Shown: positions 17,352-27,022, counted from the first letter of the stretch. The stretch: DNA of 64,000 nucleotides from Paenibacillus sp. 37 (GCF_008386395.1 NZ_CP043761.1:4092001-4156000), one strand, 5' to 3'. The notes: a model not told the origin generated them from the sequence alone. Translations and numbers: made by a program.

Positions 17352-17535
17352 TTGTGCCTGCGAAGTTAGTTGTCGGATTCGGATGAGGAGCCCACCCTAT
17401 AGGTTCATCATTACATTTGAAACGATATGTACCCCTAATTCACCCCAAGCAGTGTGCTGTAGATCTTCCCCTGCACAATCTGCATCGTTACATCCCCCGC
17501 ACTCCCTGTCCGGAAGTTTCGGCAGAGTTCAATAT
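17352..17535 (-). promoter_or_regulatory. c-di-AMP (ydaO/yuaA) riboswitch
   Basis: On the minus strand the leader of the LysM-3D gene carries the ydaO signature elements in order: GTGCGGGGGATGTAACG, GGGGTGAATTAGGGGTACA, and near the 3' end TCCGAATCCGACAACTAAC followed by TTCGCAGGC. This matches the CCGTCAGCTAACCTCGTAGGC class with small changes. c-di-AMP normally turns such genes off. The boundaries are approximate, and no separate terminator is obvious. Confidence 0.85.
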
Positions 17536-17559
17536 ATCACAATTTTGTAACCTGAACTT

Positions 17560-17700
17560 GTAGTAATTCTTACCAAATGGTTTTAACATGTGTAAGCACG
17601 TGTAAGAATACTGAATACTCTAAAACTGTTGGGCGAGATGTCCCCTATATATTTGGTAACAGAATAGTTACTTTTCCGAATCCTATATTTGATTATTTTC
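17560..17700. other. AT-rich spacer without a gene
   Basis: No coding region is visible. It must hold the promoter of the riboswitch transcript, but I cannot pick convincing boxes. Two GTGTAAG words at about 17590 and 17600 form a short direct repeat. Confidence 0.4.
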
Positions 17701-17702
17701 AA

Positions 17703-17745
17703 ACAAAAAATAGCGTCACCGACTCGAGGTCAGTAACGCTATTTA
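17703..17745 (-). terminator. Terminator of the amino-acid ABC transporter operon
   Basis: AAATAGCGTTACTGAC pairs with GTCGGTGACGCTATTT with two G-T pairs and is followed by TTTTTTG on the minus strand. Confidence 0.85.
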
Positions 17746-17755
17746 ATCACTTCAT

Positions 17756-18484
17756 TTAGAGTACTTTCGCAAGAAAATCACGTGTGCGTGAATTTTTCGG
17801 TGCTCCAAACACCTCATCAGGTGTTCCCTCTTCCACAATAACCCCGCCATCCATGAACAGGATCCGGTCTCCCACTTCACGTGCAAAACCCATCTCATGG
17901 GTTACGATGACCATCGTCATCCCGCCTTCTGCAAGACGTTTCATGACATCCAGTACCTCACCGACCATCTCGGGGTCCAATGCCGACGTAGGCTCGTCAA
18001 ACAGCATGACATGAGGCTGCATGGCCAATGCTCTAGCAATGGCGATCCGCTGCTTCTGTCCACCGGACAGCTGATTCGGGAATGTATCTTTTTTATCATA
18101 CAAGCCCACGGTATTAAGCAAATCAGCAGCAATTTTCTCCGCTTCCAGAGTGGATTGTTTCTTCACTTTAATCGGAGCAATCGTAATGTTTTGCTCTACC
18201 GTTTTGTGTGGGAACAGGTTGAAGTGCTGGAACACCATGCCCATTTTCTCACGAGTTGCGTTAATGTTATGCTTGGGGTCCGTGATTGACACGCCTTCAA
18301 AATCAATCTCTCCTGAGGTAGGCTGTTCCAGTAGGTTCAAACAACGCAAGAATGTACTTTTACCTGAACCGGAAGGACCGATGACCACGACAACCTCACC
18401 TTTGCCAATCGTCACGTTTATGCCCTTAAGCACATCGTTATTACCATAAGATTTGTGTAATTGTCTAACGTCTATCACTTGCAC
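17756..18484 (-). CDS. Polar amino-acid ABC transporter ATP-binding protein
   Basis: A 242-residue GlnQ/HisP-type ATPase. Walker A is GPSGSGKS (residues 35-42), the Q-loop [10 protein letters not shown], the signature LSGGQKQR, Walker [15 protein letters not shown] and the H-loop THEM. The gene overlaps the upstream binding-protein/permease fusion by 20 bp and should power import of the same amino acid. The last gene before a strong terminator. Glutamine, arginine or cystine are all possible substrates. Confidence 0.92.
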   Translation of the reverse strand: MQVIDVRQLHKSYGNNDVLKGINVTIGKGEVVVVIGPSGSGKSTFLRCLNLLEQPTSGEIDFEGVSITDPKHNINATREKMGMVFQHFNLFPHKTVEQNITIAPIKVKKQSTLEAEKIAADLLNTVGLYDKKDTFPNQLSGGQKQRIAIARALAMQPHVMLFDEPTSALDPEMVGEVLDVMKRLAEGGMTMVIVTHEMGFAREVGDRILFMDGGVIVEEGTPDEVFGAPKNSRTRDFLAKVL

Positions 18485-19928
18485 TCAACTTCCTTTCCAG
18501 TCGTCCCAGCAGCTTGGACAAAATGAACGTCATTACAAAGTAGATGGCTGCTGCAATCAAAAATGGACTCAATCCTTGGTACGTAATGTTTTTGACAACA
18601 CTTGCCTGATACATAATATCCACCATACCGATAACGGAGATAATGGAGGATTCTTTAATGATAGTTATGAATTCATTACCAATCGCTGGTAATACAGCTT
18701 TGAAGGCTTGTGGCAATATGATATAACGCATCGCGGCGCCTCTTCCCATACCTAATGAACGCGCTGCCTCCAACTGACCACGATCCACACCTTGGATACC
18801 CGCACGGAAAATCTCCGCCAGATAGGCACCACTGTTGATTGAAAGTGTAATGATACCTGCCTGAAGTGCAGTGAAGTTAATGCCAAAGCTCAGGGAAAAA
18901 CCATAGTAAATAATCATCAATTGTACCAGCATCGGTGTGCCACGGATCACTTCAACGTAAGCTGTACCGATCCAGCGCAAGATTGCAGCGTCATGCAAAC
19001 GGAACAAACAGATGATCAATCCAATAATTACCCCGAAGATAACCCCAAGTGCAGACAACAGAAGTGTGTATCCTACACCTGTAGCATAGAAACTTTTATA
19101 TTCCCAGAATACTTGGAAAATATTTTGTGATTTGTTCGCTTTATCCGCCATTAAGAGGCTGGCGTCCGTCACCATCTGATTGATTTTATCTTCACTTTTC
19201 AATCGCTCCAGTGTTCCATTTACTGCAGCTAGCAGCTCGGTATTACCTTTGCGAATCCCGATTGCCGCTTCTGCTTGCTCTTCGTCCGGAACAGCAGCAG
19301 CAAGTCCAATGATATCGTCCAGATAACCTGCAGCAACGGTATCTTCAACGATTGCCGCGTCAATGCGTTTTGTTTGCAGTTGAAGCACAATATCCGAGAT
19401 TTTATCAAGCGCAGTAAGCTTCGCTCCTGGAATACTCTGTCCGATCGTTTCCTGAATGGAGCCTTTCTGAACGCCAATTTTCGCATTTTCAAGTTCTGCC
19501 ATGGTTGGATATTTGTCTTTATCCACATTGCGAACCATAATCACTTGTTTTGATTTATAATAGGTGTCGGAAAAATCGATACTTTTCTTCCGCTCATCCG
19601 TCGGCGTCATACCTGAAATTACCAGATCAACACGCCCGCTCTGCAATGAAGGCAGAAGACCGTCGAAGCCCATATCCTCAATCACAAGTTCTGCGCCAAG
19701 ATCTTTGGCAATCTCTTTGGCGATCTCAATATCGAAACCGACGATTTCATCTTTGCCATTAATCACTTTATGGAATTCATAGGGTGCAAAATCGGCACTT
19801 GTACCGAGCACCAGCTTTTTACTGCTTGAATTGTCTGTAGTCCCACTTGCAAGTGCCACAGGAACGGCAGTTGTCAGCAGAACGACAAAGGTCAGCAGCA
19901 TTATGGTGTAACGACTTATTAATTTCAA
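18465..19928 (-). CDS. Amino-acid ABC transporter, fused substrate-binding protein and permease
   Basis: A 487-residue fusion. A signal peptide or anchor (about residues 1-28) is followed by a periplasmic-binding-protein fold (about 38-265: [36 protein letters not shown]). The rest is a HisM/GlnP-type permease (about 275-480) with the EAA loop region ([23 protein letters not shown]). Fusion guarantees one binding domain per permease and is known for GlnPQ-type systems. The start is a TTG at 19928, eight to nine bases after GGGGAGAG; no in-frame ATG fits better. A good sigma-A promoter lies upstream. The substrate is unknown; a polar amino acid is likely. Confidence 0.9.
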   Translation of the reverse strand: MKLISRYTIMLLTFVVLLTTAVPVALASGTTDNSSSKKLVLGTSADFAPYEFHKVINGKDEIVGFDIEIAKEIAKDLGAELVIEDMGFDGLLPSLQSGRVDLVISGMTPTDERKKSIDFSDTYYKSKQVIMVRNVDKDKYPTMAELENAKIGVQKGSIQETIGQSIPGAKLTALDKISDIVLQLQTKRIDAAIVEDTVAAGYLDDIIGLAAAVPDEEQAEAAIGIRKGNTELLAAVNGTLERLKSEDKINQMVTDASLLMADKANKSQNIFQVFWEYKSFYATGVGYTLLLSALGVIFGVIIGLIICLFRLHDAAILRWIGTAYVEVIRGTPMLVQLMIIYYGFSLSFGINFTALQAGIITLSINSGAYLAEIFRAGIQGVDRGQLEAARSLGMGRGAAMRYIILPQAFKAVLPAIGNEFITIIKESSIISVIGMVDIMYQASVVKNITYQGLSPFLIAAAIYFVMTFILSKLLGRLERKLSASDRR

Positions 19929-19983
19929 CCTTGTTCTCTCCCCTTACAATACTTTGTATGCTTCTCATGTTGATGACTGAGTC

Positions 19984-20012
19984 ATTATAAAGTACAATGC
20001 ATGATTATGCAA
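19984..20012 (-). promoter_or_regulatory. Sigma-A promoter of the amino-acid ABC transporter
   Basis: On the minus strand TTGCAT (20012-20007) and TATAAT (19989-19984) are 17 bp apart. AATGCAT and ATGCATT form an inverted repeat around the -35 region that could be an operator. Confidence 0.7.
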
Positions 20013-20044
20013 TGCATTTTGGCATTACAAATCTTGACTTGTTT

Positions 20045-20073
20045 CTGAAAAATTGAAGCAAACATGATATAAT
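20045..20073 (+). promoter_or_regulatory. Extended -10 promoter of the M20 amidohydrolase
   Basis: TGATATAAT at 20065-20073 is an extended -10 box, with a weak CTGAAA -35 at 20045-20050 and 17 bp spacing. The -35 region overlaps a CodY-like sequence at 20039-20053 (11 of 15 positions by eye). Confidence 0.55.
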
Positions 20074-20111
20074 CAATGAATTATTTTCATTTTTGCATAA
20101 GGAGTTTACTA

Positions 20112-21287
20112 ATGACAGCTAACAAATCACAAATTCTGACGGTTATTGATCAATATGCTTCCCGTTTTAAAGCCATTTCATCATATATCGGTGCCAACCC
20201 CGAACTGGGAAATGAAGAGTATCTCGCTTCTGCCCGTTTGAAAGAAGAACTGGTCTTCCACGGTTTCACTGTAGAGGCTCCAATCCTTGGACTGGAGACA
20301 GCCTTTATCGGAACCTATTCAGCGGCCAAACCCGGCCCTACCATTGCATTATTGTGTGAATATGACGCCTTGCCGGAGATTGGTCATGCTTGTGGTCACC
20401 ATCTGATCTGCATGATGAGTCTTGGAGCTGCTGTTGGGCTGAAATCCATTCTGGATGAAGTAGGTGGAACGATTAAAGTGTTTGGCACCCCCGCTGAAGA
20501 GACACGTGGTGCCAAAGTACCGATGGCTGAAGCAGGTTTGTTCGATGACTGTGATGTCGCTCTCATGGCGCATCCATATTATGCCTACGAAAAGTCAGGC
20601 AGCTCGCTGGCTATTGATGCAGTGCAATTTGAATTCCATGGCCGATCTTCACATGCTGCTGCAAGTCCGCACGAAGGTATTAATGCTCTTGATGCCGTCA
20701 TTCAAACGTTCAACGGAATCAATGCATTCAGGCAACAAGTGAAAAGTACCGTTCGCATTCATGGAGTGATCAACAACGGAGGTCAGGCAGCTAATATCAT
20801 TCCCGACTATGCTTCAGCACAATTTTATGTACGGGCAGCAACTCGCAAAGAACTGAATATCCTCACAGAACGTGTGATTCAGATCGCTGAAGGTTCTGCT
20901 CTCCAGACAGGATGCAAGCTGGTGACATCCAACTATGAAACGTCCTATGACGAGATGGTTACCAATGAAGCATTCTCAGCTGCGTTTAGTCAAAATCTGA
21001 TGGAACTTGGTATCCCCCAAGAAGAGATTGTGAGTGGTAATGATCACGGCTCTATGGACATCGGTAACGTTTCCCTGAAATGTCCTGCAATCCATCCCTA
21101 CATTCGTGTTGTGGATGAGGTTCATACCCTGCACTCCATAGCCTTCCGTGACCTTGCACTTCAGGAGCGCGCGCTGGATGGCATGATTCTGGGAGCAAAG
21201 GCACTTGCTACAACAGCCTATGACGTACTGAGTCAGCCAGAGCTGCTTCAAACCATCCGCACGGAGTTTGAGCAAGCTATTCGCTAA
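20112..21287 (+). CDS. M20 family amidohydrolase (AbgB/HipO-like)
   Basis: A 391-residue cytoplasmic zinc amidohydrolase of peptidase family M20. Metal and catalytic motifs are visible: EYDALPEIGHACGHHL (residues about 77-92), GTPAEETRGAK, and SSHAAASPHEG in the lid domain. A final His near DEVHTLHS completes the site. Relatives hydrolyse N-acyl amino acids or p-aminobenzoyl-glutamate. AAGGAG supports the ATG at 20112. It is divergent from an amino-acid importer and may process the imported compound; that link is inference. Confidence 0.85.
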   Translation: MTANKSQILTVIDQYASRFKAISSYIGANPELGNEEYLASARLKEELVFHGFTVEAPILGLETAFIGTYSAAKPGPTIALLCEYDALPEIGHACGHHLICMMSLGAAVGLKSILDEVGGTIKVFGTPAEETRGAKVPMAEAGLFDDCDVALMAHPYYAYEKSGSSLAIDAVQFEFHGRSSHAAASPHEGINALDAVIQTFNGINAFRQQVKSTVRIHGVINNGGQAANIIPDYASAQFYVRAATRKELNILTERVIQIAEGSALQTGCKLVTSNYETSYDEMVTNEAFSAAFSQNLMELGIPQEEIVSGNDHGSMDIGNVSLKCPAIHPYIRVVDEVHTLHSIAFRDLALQERALDGMILGAKALATTAYDVLSQPELLQTIRTEFEQAIR

Positions 21288-21311
21288 AATTCACTTTCAA
21301 CATGTTATATA

Positions 21312-21363
21312 GGGGTGCCCTGAACAATCTTGAATTCCAAGCTGTTCAGGGCACCCTTTTTTC
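21312..21363 (+). terminator. Terminator of the M20 gene
   Basis: GGGTGCCCTGAACA pairs with TGTTCAGGGCACCC, a 14-bp perfect stem, followed by TTTTTT. Confidence 0.92.
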
Positions 21364-21554
21364 TAAATTAGCTGTAAGTATATTCAGCACAAAGCTGGAA
21401 ATGCTGTGAAAGAAACCTTTGAAAACGATGAAAACAATACATTTTATTACAGTAAATGTGATTCATTTGCTGGCTAACTTGGTTAATTATAACTATAAGT
21501 GCGTGTTCTAAAGACCTGTTTTTATAACTTATCCTATATTCAGGAGGTGCTGTC

Positions 21555-23321
21555 ATGCTGCTCGAAGCCATGTATCATGTTCCTCGTGACAAATGGGCTT
21601 ATGCTTATAATTCGTCTACCATACATCTGCGCGTACGAACCAAACGTAATGATGTGCAATACGTGACTGCACTGACCGGAGATAAGTACGATTGGAACGG
21701 AACATACAAGGAAATTCAATTGGAGAAGGCTGCTTCGGATAACATGTTTGATTATTGGGAGGCTGCCGTCAAGCCACAATTCAAACGTCTCACCTATATA
21801 TTTCGGATAACTGCCGGTTCAGAAGATGTTTTTCTTGCGGATAATGGAATTCATTATGAAACCCCCTATCCAACTGGAGGATATTATGAATTCTCGTATA
21901 TACATGAAATTGATGTGTTTAAGGTGCCCGAGTGGGCCAAAGAAGCTGTCTTTTATCAGATCATGACGGAACGGTTTGCTAATGGAGATCCAAAGCTGAA
22001 TCCAAAAGAAACTCATGACTGGGGTGGCAAACCTGAGTTGGACAATTATTTTGGTGGAGATCTGCAAGGTGTGCTGGATCATCTGTATGACTTAACTGAA
22101 CTTGGCGTGAACGCCATTTACTTTACCCCGTTATTCCAGGCCAATTCTTACCACAAATACGACACGATTGATTATAAAAAAGTCGACCCTCATTTCGGCG
22201 ATAATGCCCTGCTCAAACAATTGACAGAAGAATGTCATCGCCTGGGTATACGTGTCATGCTTGATGCGGTGTTTAACCATTGCAGCGAAGACTTCCCTCC
22301 TTTTCAAGACGTACTCCAGAATGGAAAAAACTCTAAGTATGCCGATTGGTTCCACATCAATGAATATCCGGTTCAGATCAAGGACGGTATACCAACCTAC
22401 GATACATTTGGGTTCTATGGCAACATGCCCAAGTTCAATACAGCCAACCCTGAGGTTAAGGCATATCTACTGGATGTAGCTGAGTACTGGATCAAGGAAA
22501 TTAAGCTGGATGGGTGGCGTCTGGATGTAGCGAATGAAGTGGACAACCATTTCTGGCGTGATTTTCGCAAGGTTGTTAAAGCAGCGAATCCTGAAGCCTA
22601 TATTGTTGGTGAAGTATGGAGCGACTCCTTGACCTGGCTTATGGGAGATCAATTCGATTCCGTCATGAATTATCCATTTGCCGACAAAGTACTTCAGTTC
22701 TTCTGTGGTTCAATGGACGGTTATAACTTTGCCAACGAGATGGGTTCACTGATTATGCGCTATCCGCAACAAACCAACGAAGTGATCTTTAATATGCTGT
22801 GCAGCCATGATACCCCACGACTGCTCACCCGGTTAGGAGAAGACAAACGCCGATTAAAGTTGTCTGTTGTATTTCTTTTCACCTATATCGGTACACCTTG
22901 TATCTTCTACGGCGACGAAGTTGGGATTAGTGGTGATGCTGACCCGGATTGTCGAAAATGTATGGAATGGGACCCCGCCAAGCAAGACAGAGAATTGTAT
23001 GATTTCTATCGTCTGATGATCGATTTACGCAAAAGCAATGAAGCCCTGCGCAAAGGACGCTTCCGATTCCTTAAGGCTGATCACCATGATCCCTGTATTG
23101 TGTACGAACGTGTGGATGACAACCTTCACTTTACCGTATGGATGAATAATACACCTCAAGATCGAACGCTTTCTCATCCCATGGAAACGAAAGACTGGAA
23201 AGATGCATTAACTGAAGAGCCTGTGTTTCCAACCGATGGAATGATGAATATTAAGCTTGACCCCTATGGGTACCGCATTTTGTATAGACAGCTTGACCCT
23301 ACAACCATCCTACACAACTGA
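21555..23321 (+). CDS. GH13 alpha-glycosidase, neopullulanase/cyclomaltodextrinase type
   Basis: A 588-residue glycoside hydrolase family 13 enzyme. The N-terminal 120 residues resemble the CBM34-type N-domain of neopullulanases (AMYHVPRDKWAYAY). Conserved regions are DAVFNH, GWRLDVANE (nucleophile Asp), VGEVWS (acid/base Glu) and CSHDTPR (transition-state Asp). There is no signal peptide, so it should act on imported maltodextrins or cyclodextrins in the cytoplasm. AGGAGGTG precedes the ATG. It is convergent with glgA, so it may also trim internal glycogen; that is inference. Confidence 0.9.
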   Translation: MLLEAMYHVPRDKWAYAYNSSTIHLRVRTKRNDVQYVTALTGDKYDWNGTYKEIQLEKAASDNMFDYWEAAVKPQFKRLTYIFRITAGSEDVFLADNGIHYETPYPTGGYYEFSYIHEIDVFKVPEWAKEAVFYQIMTERFANGDPKLNPKETHDWGGKPELDNYFGGDLQGVLDHLYDLTELGVNAIYFTPLFQANSYHKYDTIDYKKVDPHFGDNALLKQLTEECHRLGIRVMLDAVFNHCSEDFPPFQDVLQNGKNSKYADWFHINEYPVQIKDGIPTYDTFGFYGNMPKFNTANPEVKAYLLDVAEYWIKEIKLDGWRLDVANEVDNHFWRDFRKVVKAANPEAYIVGEVWSDSLTWLMGDQFDSVMNYPFADKVLQFFCGSMDGYNFANEMGSLIMRYPQQTNEVIFNMLCSHDTPRLLTRLGEDKRRLKLSVVFLFTYIGTPCIFYGDEVGISGDADPDCRKCMEWDPAKQDRELYDFYRLMIDLRKSNEALRKGRFRFLKADHHDPCIVYERVDDNLHFTVWMNNTPQDRTLSHPMETKDWKDALTEEPVFPTDGMMNIKLDPYGYRILYRQLDPTTILHN

Positions 23322-23345
23322 GGTTTGAATTCAGACAGTCATCTT

Positions 23346-23416
23346 AAAAAAAGAAAAACACTTCCACCGTCTCAGATGATACTTCATTCTGAACTTTGGA
23401 AGTGTTTTGTTTTTTA
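23346..23416. terminator. Bidirectional terminator between GH13 and glgA
   Basis: AAAACACTTCCA and TGGAAGTGTTTT form the outer stem. T runs lie on both sides (23410-23415 on the plus strand, 23346-23353 read from the minus strand). Confidence 0.8.
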
Positions 23417-23420
23417 ATTA

Positions 23421-23451
23421 AAAAAAGCCACAGCAGGAATGCTGTGACTCA
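23421..23451 (-). terminator. Terminator of the glgBA operon
   Basis: On the minus strand AGTCACAGCA and TGCTGTGGCT form a 10-bp stem with a 4-nt loop and are followed by TTTTTTT. Confidence 0.88.
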
Positions 23452-23463
23452 TTCAAAACTACA

Positions 23464-24906
23464 TCAATTTACAGGGTCAAGTGTGATCCGACGATAAATG
23501 TCCATATATTCTTCAGCTGAGACGTTCCAGCTGTATTCTCCGCCCATTGCATTTTTCACGATTTTCTTCCAGTGTTCTGGCTGTTTGTAGATCTCCTCAG
23601 CACGCCGAATGGTACTCATCATGTCATGTGCGTTAAAGCTTGTGAATGAGAAACCATTCCCTTCTCCAGTAAACTCATTGTATGCCTGCACAGTATCGTT
23701 CAGACCGCCTGTTTCCCTTACGAGAGGCACACTACCATATCGCAGAGCCAGTAGCTGACTAATACCACATGGTTCGAACCTCGATGGCATCAGGAAGATA
23801 TCACTGCCTGCATAGAAACGGCGGGATAACCCATCGTTAAACGTGATCTGGGCAGACATTTTGAGTGGATAACGATTAGCGGCTTCACGGAACCAGTGTT
23901 CATACATCGGCTCTCCTGTTCCCAGTACCGCGAATTGAATGTCATCATAGTACAGCAATTCATCCAGGATACGGCAGACCAGGTCAAGTCCTTTAGAGTC
24001 CACGAGCCTTGTCACCATCACCATAAGTGGTACATCAGGACGAACAGGAAGTCCAAGTTCCTTTTGCAGCTCAATTTTGTTCTCCGTTTTCTTGGACAGA
24101 CTTGTTCTGTACTTCACTGGAATTTTGTTGTCCGTTGCCGGGTTGTAACTCTTGGTATCAATCCCGTTCACAATCCCGCTGAAACGATCTCCAAGCGAAC
24201 TGAGCAGTCCGTCTAGTCCGTAACCATAATAAGACGTTTGCACTTCCTGTGCGTATGTTGGGCTTACGGTTGTCACATGGTCAGCATACACAATTCCTGC
24301 TTTCAAGAAATTGACGTTACCGTAATATTCGGCTCCATCCACGGTGAAATATCGATCGTCCAGTTCAAGGATATCACTGAATAACTCATGCGGGAATACC
24401 CCTTGGTACAACAAGTTATGTATGGTGAATACCGTACGAATATCACTGTAGAATGAATCATGTCTGTAATGGGCTTCAAGCACTAAAGGAATCATTCCTG
24501 CATGCCAGTCATGACTGTGCAACACGTCAGGCTTGAACTCAATCTGTGGCAACACTTCGAGAACTGCACGGTTGAAGAAGGCGAAACGCTCGCCATCATC
24601 CATATAACCGTACACTCCATCACGCCCAAAATAATACTCATTATCCACAAAATATACTGGAATCCCATCATGAACCAGCATTTCTATTCCACAATAGGGT
24701 CTGCGCCAGCCAAGAGGCACATCCGTTGTAATTACGGGCTGTAATGCGTCTTTATATTCATCGGGAATACCCTTGTACTTAGGCATAATCACCCGCACAT
24801 CTGCCCCGTTCTTCTTCAATGCAAACGGGAGAGCACCAATTACGTCAGCAAGGCCTCCTGTTTTGATAAATGGATGTACTTCAGCAGCAGCAAATAGAAT
24901 ATTCAT
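23464..24906 (-). CDS. glgA: Glycogen synthase (ADP-glucose)
   Basis: A 480-residue GT5 glycosyltransferase that extends alpha-1,4-glucan from ADP-glucose. The ADP-glucose motif KTGGLADV is at residues 15-22. The second Rossmann domain carries FMPSRFEPCG (here LMPSRFEPCGISQL) and the VRETGGLNDTV motif. The length is standard. Its ATG overlaps the glgB stop by 4 bp, so translation is coupled. With glgB upstream and glgC divergent, it forms a complete glycogen-synthesis set; no glgP or glgD is present here. Confidence 0.95.
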   Translation of the reverse strand: MNILFAAAEVHPFIKTGGLADVIGALPFALKKNGADVRVIMPKYKGIPDEYKDALQPVITTDVPLGWRRPYCGIEMLVHDGIPVYFVDNEYYFGRDGVYGYMDDGERFAFFNRAVLEVLPQIEFKPDVLHSHDWHAGMIPLVLEAHYRHDSFYSDIRTVFTIHNLLYQGVFPHELFSDILELDDRYFTVDGAEYYGNVNFLKAGIVYADHVTTVSPTYAQEVQTSYYGYGLDGLLSSLGDRFSGIVNGIDTKSYNPATDNKIPVKYRTSLSKKTENKIELQKELGLPVRPDVPLMVMVTRLVDSKGLDLVCRILDELLYYDDIQFAVLGTGEPMYEHWFREAANRYPLKMSAQITFNDGLSRRFYAGSDIFLMPSRFEPCGISQLLALRYGSVPLVRETGGLNDTVQAYNEFTGEGNGFSFTSFNAHDMMSTIRRAEEIYKQPEHWKKIVKNAMGGEYSWNVSAEEYMDIYRRITLDPVN

Positions 24907-26909
24907 GCCTTTGTCCTCCTCTTCGGTTTGAGCGTGTTGCTTTCATTTTTATTCTTCGTTTTTGAACTGACGGAAGTTATGCTCGCAGGTGATTCATCCG
25001 TTTTCCGACGTGTGTTCTTTTTTAGAATCACGATGCTAAGCGGAGGCAATACCAATTCGAGACTATGCGGATGCCCATGAAAAGGAATCTTTTCGGTAGG
25101 CAGTTGCATATCATTAGTAATGCCTGAACCGCCGTAAACGTAATGGTCACTGTTCAGTACTTCGGTATACATACCGGGACGCATGACACCAATCCGGTAA
25201 CGCTCCCGCTTGACCGGCTGAAAGTTAATGAGCACAAGGAGTGTATCCGCAGGTTTTTTTCCTTTGCGTACGTATGAAATGACACTCTGGTCCTGATCAT
25301 CCGGAGTGATCCATTCATAACCGTCCAAGGAATGATCAAGCTCCCACAAAGCTTTTTCACTCAAGTACAGGTTAGACAGCTCACGCTCAAACTTATGCAA
25401 ATTGCGGTGACTGTCATAATCCAGCAAGAACCAATCCAGTTGATCCTCATCTTTCCATTCGATGAACTGGCCAAAGTCTCCACCCATAAACAACAGCTTT
25501 TTCCCTGGGAAAGTCATAAAATAGCCCAGAAAAGCACGCATGCCGGCAAATTTCTGCTCATAAGTTCCTGGCATCTTGTCGAGGAGCGACTTTTTGCCAT
25601 GAACAACCTCGTCATGTGACAGAGGTAGCACATAATTTTCAGCAAAGGAGTATACGACCGGGAAAGTCAGCAAATGATGTTTGGAAGGACGCTCATGAAA
25701 ATCAGATTCCATGTAATCAAGCGTATCGTTCATCCAGCCCATGTTCCATTTGTAGTTAAAGCCCAGACCACCTTCATCTACAGGTAAAGTCACCATTGGC
25801 CATGCACTGGATTCTTCAGCCATCATCAATGCATAAGGGAAATACTTGAACACTGTCTCATTCAGCTGCTGCAAAAAGGCTACAGCTTCCTTGTTCTCAA
25901 GACCACCTTCATCATTGGTACGATATTGTCCTGGCTGCTTCTCAAAATCAAGCCGAAGCATACTCGTAACCGCATCAACACGGAGTCCGTCAAAATGATA
26001 CATCTCCATCCAATATAATGCATTGGAGATCAGAAATGAACGAATCTCAGGTTTCGAATAGTCAAAGCTAAGTGTACCCCAGCCTGGCTTCTCTGCTAAC
26101 ATCGGATCTGCATACTCATACAAAGGCGTACCATCAAACATACGCAACCCATGAGCGTCTTTGGCAAAATGTGCAGGTACCCAATCAAGCAATACGCCAA
26201 TCCCAGCCTGATGTAGTGTATCCACCAGATACATCAGATCTTTTGGATGCCCATAACGACTAGTCGGCGCATAAAACCCTGTGTTTTGGTAGCCCCACGA
26301 AAGGTCATATGGATGCTCACTGAGGGGCATCATTTCAACATGTGTATATTTCATTTCTAATAAGTAAGGAACAAGCAAATCAGCCATCTCTCGATAACTA
26401 TAGAGGCTTCCGTCTTCTTTGCGCTTCCAGGTTCCCATGTGCATTTCGTAAATATGTAGAGGTTTGTTATACATGGCACGTTGTTTGCGTCTCCAGGCTC
26501 CATCATTCCATTTGTACCCTTCGATCGAACTGGTGACAGAGGCTGTCTGAGGTCGAACCTCTGCTTGAAACGCATATGGGTCCGCTTTGAGCAATTCTGT
26601 TCCATCTTCCGTTAATATACGGAACTTGTATAAAGTTCCTTCGCTGATTTCCGGAAAAAAACGACTCCAAAATCCTGATTCGGGTATCTTATATAAAGGT
26701 TCCTTTTCGCCTTTCCATTCATTGCGGTCCAGAGCCAGTCCTACTTCTACGGCATTTGGTGCCCACACGGTAAAGCGATACCCCTGAAGGCCATCGCAAG
26801 TCTCAGGCTGCGCGCCCAACATTCGATAACTGTGATGAAGGTTACCTTCATGAAATAAATAAATATGCTCCGGCAATATGTCCGGGTGTGCTAACGGTTG
26901 AATGGCCAA
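24903..26909 (-). CDS. glgB: 1,4-alpha-glucan branching enzyme
   Basis: A 668-residue GH13 branching enzyme. The N-terminal CBM48-like domain (about residues 15-120) is followed by the catalytic barrel with DGLRVDAVTSML (nucleophile Asp), MAEES (acid/base Glu) and PLSHDEV (Asp). It creates alpha-1,6 branches in glycogen. The last 45 residues or so, after the usual C-terminal beta domain, are an Arg/Lys/Ser/Thr-rich tail ending KRRTKA, which is not part of the standard enzyme. It leads the glgB-glgA operon, divergent from glgC. Confidence 0.94.
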   Translation of the reverse strand: MAIQPLAHPDILPEHIYLFHEGNLHHSYRMLGAQPETCDGLQGYRFTVWAPNAVEVGLALDRNEWKGEKEPLYKIPESGFWSRFFPEISEGTLYKFRILTEDGTELLKADPYAFQAEVRPQTASVTSSIEGYKWNDGAWRRKQRAMYNKPLHIYEMHMGTWKRKEDGSLYSYREMADLLVPYLLEMKYTHVEMMPLSEHPYDLSWGYQNTGFYAPTSRYGHPKDLMYLVDTLHQAGIGVLLDWVPAHFAKDAHGLRMFDGTPLYEYADPMLAEKPGWGTLSFDYSKPEIRSFLISNALYWMEMYHFDGLRVDAVTSMLRLDFEKQPGQYRTNDEGGLENKEAVAFLQQLNETVFKYFPYALMMAEESSAWPMVTLPVDEGGLGFNYKWNMGWMNDTLDYMESDFHERPSKHHLLTFPVVYSFAENYVLPLSHDEVVHGKKSLLDKMPGTYEQKFAGMRAFLGYFMTFPGKKLLFMGGDFGQFIEWKDEDQLDWFLLDYDSHRNLHKFERELSNLYLSEKALWELDHSLDGYEWITPDDQDQSVISYVRKGKKPADTLLVLINFQPVKRERYRIGVMRPGMYTEVLNSDHYVYGGSGITNDMQLPTEKIPFHGHPHSLELVLPPLSIVILKKNTRRKTDESPASITSVSSKTKNKNESNTLKPKRRTKA

Positions 26910-26995
26910 GAGATCACCTTCTTCTCAAGAAAATAGATATAACAGTAACCATTACCCCAGTCTAGCCAAGTTGAAAAGAAAAATGCGGTGAATTA

Positions 26996-27022
26996 GAAAA
27001 TGTTGTACATTTTCAGAATTTT
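26996..27022. promoter_or_regulatory. Palindrome and CodY-like box between glgB and glgC
   Basis: GAAAATGT-TGT-ACATTTTC (26996-27014) is a perfect 8-3-8 inverted repeat midway between the divergent glgB and glgC. Overlapping it, CATTTTCAGAATTTT (27008-27022) matches the CodY consensus AATTTTCWGAAAATT at 12 of 15 positions by eye. The AT-rich background makes chance matches possible. Confidence 0.4.

Noticed and set aside
21420..21433. CcpA cre site upstream of the GH13 gene
   Set aside because: TGAAAACGATGAAA matches only about 11 of 14 positions and is not a convincing palindrome.
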